NCBI GenBank assembly: GCA_933228895.1
Contig: OW121846.1
Coordinates: 48,254,107 to 48,318,106, forward strand
DNA from: Platycnemis pennipes
Taxonomy: Eukaryota > Arthropoda > Insecta > Odonata > Platycnemididae
Reading direction: 5' to 3'
DNA: 64,000 bases
Within the stretch, counting starts at the first letter, position 1. Each line of letters begins with the position of its first letter. A program made the position numbers and the translations under genes. Below are positions 24,419 to 35,655 of the stretch, piece after piece. The notes beneath the pieces are model-generated. The model ran no database searches and had not been told where the DNA came from. It saw only the letters and a program-made list of their open reading frames with translations.

Positions 24419-27021
24419 TTACCCGGTATATTCAATTCTGACCACTGACTATGGTTTCAAAATTCTTTTAGGAAGAAAACCATGGTGAAGGTGTACATCA
24501 AAATAAGCAGCATCTTCAGGATGAAGAATGAAGAAGAATTTTAAGTAGAATATGTGTTGTGCATACAAACTTTAACATGTGTACAATGAAGTGATGTGCT
24601 CATTACCACGGCATTTTTGGAGATTTATCTGATGTTTACCCTGCAGCACCACTACTAATTAAGGCAATAATCCTCACCACCACCTAACTTGCTATCAGAG
24701 ACGGGTTAGGGGTATTACTGCAGGGCAGAAAAGAAATGTTCAGGTACGGACACTGTAGTAGGTAGGCAGGTAGTGGTAGTAGTTAGTTGTCCAGGTTAGA
24801 TAAGAGAGAGGCAGTCATCAGATTCTCAGGTATACAAGGGGCAGATTTAGAGAGGGACTATTTGTGTAGCACACTGATTACACTGTGGGTGCGTGGATGT
24901 ATGTATGACAGAGTACTTTTATGAATGTGTTGGTATGCTGATTGGTTATTTTTAGTAGCAGTAGTATTAGTCATTGCTATCAAGTAGATATTTATGCAGT
25001 TGGTATTTGTGTGTAGTGATCTGTAGATGGTTGAGTAACTCTTTGGGTGTAGACTAATCTGGTGTCGACTAATGTGTGAATGATTGGATGAATGTCTGAA
25101 TGATGTGATGAATGTGAGAAATTTTTGAATGAGATATACATACACACCATACAGAGACATGAATTTGTAGCCATGTAACTAGAGTGTAGCCAACATCAGC
25201 CTAACTTAGATTCAGGGAAATCGAATGAAAGGCAATGTGAGATGTTTACTTTTGTACAAGTGTATGACATTCAGAATGTGAAACAGGAGAAAGTATTTGA
25301 GGTAGCTCAAGTGCAGTAGGACTAAGGGGCCAAGGTTGCGGTAACCAACCCCTTCGGCGGCCTCTCCTAATGCACTCTGCCTCCTGGTGGAAGATCTCTT
25401 GTTAAGTGTTTTAAGTATATTACCCAATTCAATGTAAAATCTGTGATTTTTAAGGCGGTCTGTGGAGGTTTTTACGGGTTTCCCTTCACTTCGGGCAAAT
25501 GCCAGGCCAAAGCCACTCCCGTACAAAAAAGCTGAGGAATAAACACTTTTGTTCCAAATATTACATGTTTCATTTACCTAACAGAGTGAAACCTTTACTT
25601 CATGACCTTATCTCTGTGTAAGGAAAATCTCATGTTAAACAACAAATCCTGAAATCAGACAATTTTTATCTTTTTAACTCTCACATGTGCATGAAGTAGT
25701 GCAAGAGTAGTGCATGAACTACTCTTGCACTACATAAAAAATATATGCATGTGAGTGTATGAGTGTACCGTGCATGGACAAAAAATTTGAAAAGTGTGAT
25801 ATTTTGACCATTGCTGACTTAGAATATGCACCCTTCAAAGTAGGATTTTAATAAAGCTTTCAGGAAGGTAATTTTTATTGAAATACTTTTACTGACTAAA
25901 ATTTGTCAACATTAAATTTTTGTCTAGTGCCACTTTTGAGCTTATATGAAATAGTGCCTCAAAAAACCATCAGCCACTCTATTTGTTACCAATTTAGTAA
26001 ATGTAGCTGCTACACTACATCTACTCATAAAAAGTATCTCTCAGTTACTACCTATTTATACTCTATAAATAGTAGATACTTTACACTATGTTTTTAACTA
26101 AGTACTTAAAGTTAGGCTGAATGCTTTTGAGATTGAAGACAATAAATTTAATATTAAATTTTTCAGATCAATGACATATTAAATATTATACTTTTCTTTT
26201 TCCCTCTAGTACCCGTGTTAACCTGAAAAATGGTAAGGGCATCTGATATAACCAGCTTTTCATCCCATAGTATTTATGAAAACCTATAATGTGAAGTTCA
26301 GTGATTGTTACCAAAATAATTATGATGGATGGGGTAAGTATATTATATGCAATAAAATATTTATAAAATATGGTATGTTAAGTGTTGAGGAACCAGAGAA
26401 AGAGGTTAAAAATGCTTACTGAGGGATTTGAACGAAAAAGGTGATGAAATATCTTGGAGAAAGAGGGGTAAGCAGGTAAACCATATGGAAAAATAATTAT
26501 TAGTTACATGAATGTTAAGGCTGCTATTGATGCTATTTCAGTATAACTTGATATTGTGGTTCATTGAGTCATTTGCAGAAGTAGAAATTGAGAACAACAC
26601 CAAGCTACTACAATTTCAGTAGCTGTTTCATTTACAGATGCTTCAGAAATTGTAGCATACAACGGATACTGGAAGAAAGCTGCTACATAAATGTGAAACT
26701 AAACTGGTTCCCTCGGGTTATGGAGGATTGCACCAGGAGCCCCAATTGGAGCTAATGATGAGAAAGTGCCACATTTGAGGGTGGTTAATGAATCATTAAT
26801 TATCATGCCGAGCGAGCGCTCCGCATGAGCGAGCGGTACCGCATAAACACCACAAAAGCTCTCCCGATGACAAAAAACAACTTGAAAATAAACGAGATTA
26901 CAAACTGATCTATCAAATTATTTACATAGACCACACTAAAATCTTAGTTTTCCTTCCCCTATTTGCTTGAAGTGTACTTTTAATTAAAAATTATTTTTAC
27001 AAATGTAAAAATTATAATTAC
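24419..27021. other. Intergenic, with an unrecognised minus-strand open frame
   Basis: Mostly AT-rich. The minus-strand frame at 25,212-25,526 (104 codons) sits in a GC-richer island. It reads like part of an interspersed repeat, but I cannot name it. A short near-palindrome (GCAAGAGTAGT...ACTACTCTTGC) lies at 25,700-25,732. No other structure is seen. Confidence 0.4.
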
Positions 27022-27076
27022 AAATGAAACACATTTTCCCCGGCTTGTCAAAATGAAACACATTTTCCCCGGCTTG
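27022..27076 (+). repeat. Exact 26 bp tandem duplication
   Basis: A 26 bp unit beginning AAATGAAACACATTTTCCCC occurs at 27,022-27,047 and again at 27,051-27,076, a 29 bp period with no mismatch. Confidence 0.9.
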
Positions 27077-28117
27077 ACATTGTTTTTCACTCAATCTTCA
27101 CTCTGACAGCATGTAAGAGAAAGGAAGGAAGTGCCACGGAACTGAGGAGTGTGGGAGGGGGTGCGGTGGGCGCCTTTGAGGCAGCGTTTTGGCACGAAGG
27201 AATCGAGATACGCCATAATGGTTGAAATTTTTGCCCAAGGTATCTAAAATAAACGATTTCCTTACTAAACGTTTAATTCGGGTCGAAAACCTAAACATTC
27301 AAAATAACTGCATTTAGGCCCTTTAAGCGCCACAGGCACGGCCATCCGTTGTCGCACGAACCTGGGGCTTTTTTTATATTTTTTTTCTCACCAATTCGCA
27401 AATTTTGATACCACGAAATCTGAAATTGGATAATTTTTTTAATATAAGCGCTATCCTACCGGATCATGTTTTAATAAATGCATGTGTAACTACAAAGTTA
27501 AGTTTTCTTTTCAAATAGTAAATATATGCCAATGGATAAAATAACGTGATTAAACAAAAATTATAGTATTTTAAAATCCACTGCAAATACAACCCTTCGA
27601 AATGTACTAGCTGAGTTCAAAAGAAAAACATTTGAGCAGCATGTTAAGGAAAATCCAAAAGCCTTTTTGACGCTCGTTTTAGGGGTACAAGGCAATAAAT
27701 CTGCCGTCAATTTCTTTCAAAATGACCATAGGGAAATAGCAACCAACATTAATGACAAAGTTAACTTAAACTATCTCTATCCTGACCTCTTTCTGCGGCT
27801 GCTTCTACCAATTAATATTTTTTTTAATGATTTAGTGCATACCTACTTAAATTACTTGCACGGAAGAATTAATATACCGTGCTATAGTAAAGGCGTACAG
27901 ACTAGAGACCATTAGACCCGGCAAATGACCAAATGCATATTATCATCAAGCATAGTTTGCAGATGAATTCAGATGATTATTTGAAATAGTTTCCGCTTAG
28001 AGTCGTTTTAATGGCGAATGATCATGCAAATTATATCCATGAATTTTCTTCGCTTAAAGGACGCATAGTGGTGCATCGGTATGCATCTATGACACATGCT
28101 GTTTCACGGGAAATTCC
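27077..28117. other. Intergenic, no gene recognised
   Basis: AT-rich, with an 82-codon plus-strand frame at 27,667-27,915 that I do not recognise. Nothing else stands out. Confidence 0.4.
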
Positions 28118-28617
28118 CGACAAACCCAACGGTTTCGATGGTAAAATGCTTTGTTTTCGCCGTCTGATACACGCTTGATTTTTGGAACCAAGCACATAGT
28201 AGCATAGTATTGGAATTTCCCTGTACGTTTCTGGCTAGCTATCATACTTGGAAAATTAGTGACGGATGAATCTTGCTTATGATCAAACAGCGCCCTGATA
28301 TGTGCAATAAGAATTCATGAGAGTAAAATGCGATGCATTATTTACGACATTATCATGTGCATGAACTTTCATACGACATACAGACCCAGCGGTGTCGATG
28401 GTAAAAAGCTTTGTTTACGTCACGCGTAAATCAGACGGCGCGCCGTCTGATACACGCGTGATTTTTGGAACCAAGCACATAGTAGCATAGTATTGGAATT
28501 TCCCTGTTCGTTTCCGACCAGCTATCATGCTTGGAATATTAGTTCCCTGGTATGTGCAATAAGAATTTATGAGAATACAATGCGAAGTATTATTTACGAA
28601 ATTGTCATGTGCATATG
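28118..28617 (+). repeat. Two-copy tandem duplication, unit about 260 bp
   Basis: Copy 1 spans about 28,118-28,377 and copy 2 about 28,378-28,617. Shared blocks include TCGATGGTAAAA, CGTCTGATACACGC, a 40 bp block around 28,190/28,473, and TGTGCAATAAGAATT. The offset between copies changes from 260 to 283 and then to 252. The first change is a 23 bp insertion in copy 2 that creates the palindrome at 28,421-28,460; the second is a 31 bp deletion. Confidence 0.85.
28421..28460. repeat. 40 bp palindrome in copy 2 of the duplication
   Basis: The core 28,430-28,451 is a perfect 22 bp palindrome centred on GGCGCGCC. Outer arms CACGCGT (28,421-28,427) and ACGCGTG (28,454-28,460) extend it. Copy 1 has only the right half, so the left half was added. 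Confidence 0.88.
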
Positions 28618-29604
28618 AGGAAATTTCCGTTGTAGCCACTACAGGTGAAATTCTAACGAGTAAAAATGGTATAACCAGAGCCACATTCCAAGAAGATTCC
28701 TTCAGAAGATTATTATTATTGATTGCTCTTTACCCACATCCAAACTTGCTCACCTAGGAAAGAAAAGCGTTTTATCAATTACAACAACAATAAATAAAAT
28801 AAACTATATCCTACAATTGGCCACGGGAAATTACCAACTGCTGTCAATGCTAAATTATGTTAGGGAAAAATAATGCTTCATGCTAATCCAAGCGGTTGTT
28901 GGCAGTATTTTTTATATAAATGGTCATTTATTCCCTTACGGTATTTATTCGTTAACAGTAGCATTTGCTTTCTCGCATTTAGTTCTTTTTGAAAATTTTC
29001 TCGGTATAAAGGAACATTCACAAGGCGGTAAATATAGGAGAGGAATGCCATTGATGCCGAGAATCCACGGGTATCACGTGATCGGTTTGAGTTTGCTTAC
29101 GATTGGTAGAGAATTTATTAAGCTGACTAAAACTGTGACCTCTATTCCGCAAACCGTCCCCAACTCATGATAGCCTTCTCTAACAGCCCAACGATTCTTG
29201 AAGCCCTACGATCCACCCCTTCAACCTTCGGTATATAAGCACGCAAAAAGCGTGTTCTTGGCATTTAGTTGAGAATTAATTTAAAAAAAGAAGACCACAA
29301 AGTGACTACGTGACTCAATCCATTTACCAATTAGCAAACTTATATATTATCGGTCATGATATCCATAAGAAATACGATCAGTTTAAAGACTCGTAGATAG
29401 GCGTCTCATCATATTGGGACATTGAAAAGAGTAGTTGTTTTAATTGGTATATTCTTTAACATGTATTTTTAAATAAAATCACGAAAAGGGGTATGGGCGA
29501 AGAAATGTAATTAATTAACGTTATAAAATCCCTGAACTGCATGAATGAATGAATGCCGATGCAGAAATCCAATACCCTGGAAGAGAAGACAATATACCCA
29601 CGAG
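28618..29604. other. Intergenic, no gene recognised
   Basis: A 96-codon plus-strand frame at 28,880-29,170 has no motif that I recognise. No repeat is seen. Confidence 0.35.
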
Positions 29605-30020
29605 TGAGGGCCTTTGTGACTTTGTTGTGAAGAAATTGATGGAACCTTTTTTTAGTTAGAGGAGGATTGTCACGTGTCGATTTTTACACCTCCTAGTCTC
29701 TCTGTGAATCTTTGAAGGAAAATGATACGAGTATTGTCGGTACCATAAAAAGAACTCACAGGGAAATTCCTCTATGCGTCAAGAAGGCGAAAGGTAAATT
29801 ATACAGCACAGTGTTAGTGAAGTATGGTGACATCTCTTTGACAATTTATCCAAGGAAAAAAGAAAAAAAAATATTCGACTTAAATATGAAGAGCATTTTC
29901 CAGTGCAAATACTAAATTTGGCAGAGACTGCGTATATTCTTCCGCGAAGGCATTGAGAAGGAACTCAAAGAATGCTGTAAGATCTGTAAATATAGAGAAA
30001 TGATTCTGTAAAGCTTTTAT
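29605..30020 (+). pseudogene. piggyBac-type transposase, C-terminal fragment
   Basis: The frame reads FVVKKLMEP, then VDFYTS and SLCESLKENDTSIVGTIKR, then REIPLCVKKAKG. This matches the piggyBac DDE domain pattern in which a DNFYTS motif precedes a TGTIRxNRxxIP block. A PRKKEKKIFDL stretch (about 29,850-29,885) fits the strand that follows. The N-terminal DDE residues and the C-terminal Cys-rich domain are absent. Frame changes lie before 29,712 and the frame stops at 29,913. No TTAA-flanked ends were located. It may or may not be related to the MITE at 24,270. Confidence 0.65.
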
Positions 30021-30413
30021 AGCAACTTCAAATGGGTACTCTTAAGACGTGAGCGGCTAGGGTTTCATGATTATTTTCGAAAATATTATAACACTGATAA
30101 AGTTACTTCCCAGGTATAGAAATAAGAGAATATTATATTAAATTCTAATGATCATAGAATATATGGTTGAAACACAATAAAAAAACTTGCCATTATTATT
30201 TCATGAAATATAGAAACGAAAACTGATAAATATATTTTTATTTTCCACACAGTAAGCCCCATTTTCGTAAATATCACATTTCATGATGGTAGATATTATC
30301 TCCTTATGCCAAAAACATGGTGTAAATTAATTTATTATTCTTACTCGTTAGTCAGATCTGTCATACAAAACGTGATAGATTTTTATTTGTATTGTCTCTT
30401 TGGGTTTACATAG

Positions 30414-30962
30414 TATACACGACGGTGCTGTATATTTATGGAAACTAATAAATTGGTCAAGTAATATACCGGAAGATCTTGAAAGAGTCATTGATCGTCT
30501 TTTTCAGAGAAATAGGTTTTTCGGGCACCCAGAAAATTTACTCCTCCCAATGAATGCTGACCATCGAGAGCAAGTGCGAAGAGATACGTGGAAGAAAATC
30601 TTAGAGGCACAAAGAAATACACGTGTGACTGAAAATAAAAGAACTTTTGAATTACCTAATAGATTTTAATTTAATCTAGAAGAGTACAAGTTGCTAATCG
30701 AATGGGACGAGGACACCGAACCCCGTGACTTTCGTAAAACAAGACTGAAGATATTCGAGAATTACTTGAGCAACGTTCAACTTGGGAACTTTTATTTTCC
30801 TTGTTACATGCAAGCTGAGGTGAGATTTTTGAATGAAGAAACCCAAGCTTCATTGGCATCCGTAAAACGAGAGACAATTAGAAAAAAACTTACTGGAAAA
30901 ACTAGGAAACAGAACAAAAATGCCGACCTTCGAAACCAAGTCTCAGTTCATGCTGTTATAGG
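30414..30962 (+). pseudogene. Exon-like 183-codon segment with one in-frame stop
   Basis: The reading frame is continuous (IHDGAVYLWKLINW..., NADHREQVRRDTWKKILEAQR..., FPCYMQAEVRFLNEETQ) except for a single TAA at 30,667-30,669. A pyrimidine-rich tract ending TTTACATAG precedes it, and GG/GTGAGTAAGT follows, so it looks like an internal exon. Its length is 549 bp and its phase is the same at both ends. From memory it resembles a widespread, uncharacterised, multi-copy arthropod protein with HDxxxYLW and FPCHxQAVER motifs, but function is unknown. The stop suggests a recent pseudogene or a domesticated-element relic. Confidence 0.55.
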
Positions 30963-30969
30963 GTGAGTA

Positions 30970-31855
30970 AGTTCTACATTTATCTGGCTGACTTGATAAA
31001 TAAACAAATTGATAATGTCTTTTAGTGTGAAATGAAAATAATTTTTAAGACGAATACAGATAAACCGATACGTAATACCGATACCACACATCAATATACC
31101 GATTGGAACTACAGAATGACCACTTTCTTTTTATTTAAATATCATGTAATCTGATAATGGAAATGCATTCCTCAATTTTACGAGTGAATGGATGGGCACA
31201 TAAGTTCATATAGAAGGTACCTCATCATATTGAGCTCTGGTAACTATTTTTTACCATTATTGCATTCCTTATGCTTGTTGAAGGAGAATAGCAAAAATAG
31301 GTAAAAAATGGGGAAGTTTTTCTCTACTCCCTGAATGAAGACGGTGTATTATATTAATCTCAAATTATTCTCCCGTCATTGTCATTACTCGCTGTTAAGC
31401 TTTAAGCCACCGAGTGCGTCCATAGGGTTGCGGATGATGGGTGGACCTCTAGATATATACGTTAGCAGCGAGATAAGCGAGTATACTCGTCGAATAAGCA
31501 GACGTGGACAAAAAGCGACGGCATTCTGAGGGGGTATTGGTTATTCCTAGGTAAGATACGCCTATAAAAAATACAGAAGCTGCGAATTGCCGTGACTTGG
31601 CGATGGGAGGCCTAAAAAAATTACGCTTCTCATCACCCGGAGGAGAGGGCAGCAGCTCTTCTTCATGTGATTAAACGTGGAGATCACAGTGGTCCAAACA
31701 GCGAAATAAATTCACTATAGGCGTGGTAACATTGACTTTAACGGCTGTAGTACAGCGATGTGGAAGACAAGGGGAAGCCACCACATTATTATCCCAAGGA
31801 GTCGCAGCTGCTCCACGTTTTCTTTCAATCAAGATGTGTAAAGATCGGAATTCGA
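30970..31855. other. Intergenic or intronic, no gene recognised
   Basis: Only short open frames are seen. It would be an intron if the segment at 30,414-30,962 is a real exon. Confidence 0.35.
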
Positions 31856-33300
31856 CACAGCAGTAAGGGACATTCGCATGAATAAGGCTTCTGGAATTCA
31901 TGACGTTCCTGCTGAACTAATTAAAAATGCAGGGGACAAGCCATAAACTCATCTTTATAAAACCATCTGCGACATGTACTCAATGTAAGAAGTACCAATG
32001 GAAAACATCATCATAGGACTGTAAGCCTTACAACATACGCATAAAATATAAGGATCATCTAAAGAAGAATAGAACGTAAATATCAGGAGATTTTGGATGA
32101 AGATCAATTTGGATTCAGGAAATGTAAGGGTATAGGAGAAGCAATACTGGCCCTTAGGCTGCTCATAGAGAAGAGAATGGAGAAGAAGAAACCGACGTTC
32201 ATCGAATTCATGTATTTATAAAAGGCTTTTGACAACGAGGATATTCTGAAGGGAATTGGAGTGTCATGCAATTATCGAAGAATTATACACAGTTTGTATA
32301 AAACCCAAGTAACTGTGATTAATTATGGACCCAGCTGTGAAGAAGCAAGAATAAAGAAAGGAGTGATACAAGGCTGCGCACTGTCTCCCGTAATTTTCAA
32401 TATTTACATCGAGAGAGCCATCAACGACATCAAAGAGAAGTCTTCTGGAGTGCACATCCATGGAGAAAAAATTAGCATGCTGCGATCCGCTAATGACATA
32501 TAATTCGTAGCAGATACAGAGAAGGATCTGAATAAGACCCTAACAACCATGGAAAGGACAATGGCCAGATACCATCTGAAGATAAATAAGAATAAAACTA
32601 AAATATTGGTTTGCAGCAAAAGAGAAGAGGCCAAAACCAACGTTAAACAAGGGAAGCTAAAACTGAAAGAGGTGAAAGAGTTCTCCTACCTGGGAATCCT
32701 GGACTACCTGGGAACGATGGATAAAGCACGAAAGAAATAGTCATCAGAATAGCTTAGGCAAAGAGGGCACTCTACCAAGAGAAGAACCTACTTACAGCTG
32801 GAAATACAAGCGTAGAAGTAAGGAAACAATTCATCAGGACATACATCTGGAGCATGTGTCTTTACGGCAGTGAGGCATTGACGATGACAGCAGCGGAGAA
32901 GAAAGGATGGAAGCATTCGAAATGTGGTGCTACAGAAGAATAATGAAGATAAAATGGATCTACTGGAGGACAAACGATGGAATCTTACGAAGACTGGGAG
33001 AAAAGAGAAGCCTGCTGAAAACTCTAAGAAGAAGGCAGGATAACTTATTCGACCATGCATTAGGACACGATGGCCTGATGAATAAAATCGTTGAAGGACA
33101 AGTGGATGGGAAGAATGCCAAAGGAAGACCTCGAGTTAGATTTATGGAACAAGTGATGAAGGATGTAAAAGAGATGAAATACGTAAATATGAAGAGATTA
33201 GCCGATAAAAGAACTCAGTGGAGAGCTGTATCTAACAAATCTGAGGATTGATAACTAATGGTGATGACTTGTTTTTACCTGGAAATTGTTATTTATGAAA
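31856..33300 (+). pseudogene. APE-type LINE remnant: reverse transcriptase and C-terminus
   Basis: This is the ORF2 reverse transcriptase of a non-LTR element of the kind usually annotated as endonuclease-reverse transcriptase. In order it shows: KASGIHDVPAELIKNAG (31,890-31,935); DEDQFGFRKCKG with LALRLLIEKRM (32,095-32,180); the remains of the DLEKAFD catalytic block (32,200-32,235, with a stop); KGVIQGCALSPVIFNIYIE (32,355-32,415); LRSANDI, where FADDI is expected (32,483-32,503); KINKNKTKILVCSK; and the C-terminal EAFEMWCYRRIMKI and KGRPRVRFMEQVMKDV blocks, ending in a stop at 33,249. Several frameshifts and stops, and the loss of the catalytic Asp pair (AND for ADD), make it inactive. 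The endonuclease half is absent here. A fragment of the same type lies on the minus strand at 46.8-47.2 kb. Confidence 0.85.
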
Positions 33301-33355
33301 TGCTGGTGAGACTAACGAAGGAATTCGCATGGGTTTTGTTGCTTTCGCGGCGAAC

Positions 33356-33491
33356 GGGCAGGAGACGCGACCGGGCAGGAGACGCGACCGGGCAGGAGAC
33401 GCGACTGGGCAGGAGACGCGACCGGGCAGGAGACGCGACCGGGCAGGAGACGCGACCGGGCAGGAGACGCGACCGGGCAGTAGACGCGAGT
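33356..33491 (+). repeat. 17 bp minisatellite, 8 copies
   Basis: Eight head-to-tail copies of GGGCAGGAGACGCGACC start at 33,356 and every 17 bp after that. The first seven are nearly identical (one C-to-T at the end of copy 3) and the eighth is degraded. The array is very GC-rich and lies just past the LINE's 3' end. Because 17 is not a multiple of 3, open frames occur on both strands; they are artefacts. Confidence 0.93.
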
Positions 33492-35219
33492 GGCAGGACG
33501 CGTGAGCGGCCTTCGGAGCGTAGCGCCGCGACGCTGCGTGGGCGGTGAATCGCTACGTACGGCCGCGCCCTCAAAATACACAATTGTGGCTAAACGGCTC
33601 CAGATAATTCCAAATGGACTAAATTTTTGCCCTTGCGGATAGCGAATTGGTAAAATCCACGGGGATCCGCTATAAAAACAGACCTTTTACCATTTTCAGC
33701 CACCCTCCCCATAAGTGTCCATTGCGCGAGAATCTAGGGTTGACCCTGATATCCCAAATTTTTCTGGCCTCATTCTGAGTCACTTTAACTAATTTTTCCA
33801 GGGGGCCACGTTTCTCCGCGAAAATCTATTTTTCCCATCCGCCCTAAGGGACCGGGAATGCTCGTGACGTCACTGGAGGGGAGGAATACGACAAGATGTG
33901 GGATTAAGGGGAATGGGGGGAAGGGGGAGAAGGAAAAATGGTGCGAGGGGAAGAATATTTCGAGGTGAAAGAAATTGGAGCGGGGGAAAGGATGTCCAGT
34001 ATTTGCTCTCAAGTGCATAAAGCCTTATCCCCCACTCATATCGTGGCAAGTTAAAGTAAGAGGCGGGTTTGCGTTTGACGACCTCAATCAAATGACACCA
34101 TGGCCGGCAGACGTTTTACTCGGAATTTAAAATAGACTGCTCACAGGAGAGCATTAAAAAGATCGAGTTCGTCCAACGAAGAGGGCTCCATTGCACCTTT
34201 GGTAAATTGGCCCCGCCTCCGCAGCTGCTAATAACTATCCCCATTCCCGCAGGATAATCTGCTTAGGTGGCAACAACTTGTTTTGTGGCATGAAAGTTGT
34301 CACAAAACTTGGCAACGAGCGTGATTTTTAGCTTATCTCATTTGCGGAAAATCGATGTGTCGTCATCAATTTTGATGGCGTAACTGCCAACTAAGGCCGA
34401 GCAGATTATAAGAGGCCCTCACTTTGGACTAACATTTCTGGGGAAAATGTGGGCGTCTTACATATGTTTACATGGTATTTTCGTAAAATAATAATAGCTC
34501 ATATTTTAATCAATTACATGTAGTCGTATGACGCAGAAGAAAAATAAGTAAGTTTATAAGACACACCAAATTAGTGGAAATATCTCTTCATTCATCCTCA
34601 TTCATAAAAATAATCACGAAATTATTCAAAGAAATAAATTGGGTCGAAATGGACGCGCTTGCCCGATTGATATTCCGAGAAAACGGTTTGAAGCAGAAAC
34701 GCCGGAAAAGAACCAATTCCTACATAAAAATGAATATTTATTCCCAATTACAAGGGCGATTATGGTTATCATTGAAAATGCTCTTTAAAATATGATTCAC
34801 GACATAATTTACAGATTGCTTACTGCTGGATTCATGTTTAGGTCCAAACTATAGTATAGATTAGGTAGTATAGATTCTATGTGCGTCAATCTCCCAAGGA
34901 TATCAACCACAAGTTATTTGCAAATGCAACGTACTAAATAGCTAAGCAATTATGCGGTTTGTTTTAAGAGCTAAAAGTTCTCTACTTCATCATGACCATG
35001 GATTTCTCTTCCATGTCAGCCATTTTTTGGCAGCCTTTTCCAGGAGTTCTGCAGAGTTAGGTGAGAAACGGAGTTGGTCATCCCTGTGAAAGACTGAGCC
35101 TTATCACATAACTTAATGCTTGGCAATCTGTGGAAAAACATCCTCAGATCTTAACTGTTACCCTAAAAATATTTCTGAGGGCAATGAAAACAACGAATTT
35201 ATTTTTCATGTCACCCATA
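33492..35219. other. Intergenic, partly GC-rich
   Basis: CpG-rich until about 33,570, then AT-rich. A G-rich patch lies at 33,870-33,990. No gene is recognised. Confidence 0.4.
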
Positions 35220-35653
35220 AGGAAGTCGAAAAAGTCGTTGTATAAGGTGCATCATACAGTTTCTCTTATCGGACAGATGAAAACAGTGGACGCCTCCTAA
35301 AAACAGACATTTTCAAAACTCGGCAGCAGAACATGAAGACTCATAAAACTAACACCTCCAAATGGCGGACACACACATTAGCGGACGCGGCCAACAGAGA
35401 GAAACATTTTTCCTTCAATTACCTCCATTAACGGACAAACGCTATGCTATGTTCTATCCCGTTTATGTTTCTCTTTTCAAAAATTGAAAAAAATGCTTAA
35501 TGAAAGGTATGAAATGGCGTTCTATTTTGATTCATTATTGTTACTGCATAGAACAACCTGTCCATATTCAAGCTAACTCTAAATAGCCGACACTTCTCAA
35601 TAGCTGCCAATTTTTCCGGTCCAAAACATGCCCACTACTGGAATGTTTCACTG
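35220..35653 (-). mobile_element. pogo/Tigger-type transposon end
   Basis: On the minus strand the segment starts with CAGTGAAACATTCCAGTAG, the usual start of Tigger-like terminal repeats. It is preceded by TA (plus-strand 35,654-35,655), the family's target site. Further inside are repeated GCGGACA / ACGGACAA motifs of the kind found near the ends of such elements. No transposase frame is seen and the other end was not found, so it is a solo end or a decayed MITE. Confidence 0.42.
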
Positions 35654-35655
35654 TA

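Noticed and set aside
33258..33583. Open frames of 89-96 codons on both strands with Arg-rich repeats
   Set aside because: They come from the 17 bp minisatellite, whose unit length keeps several frames open. It is not a gene.
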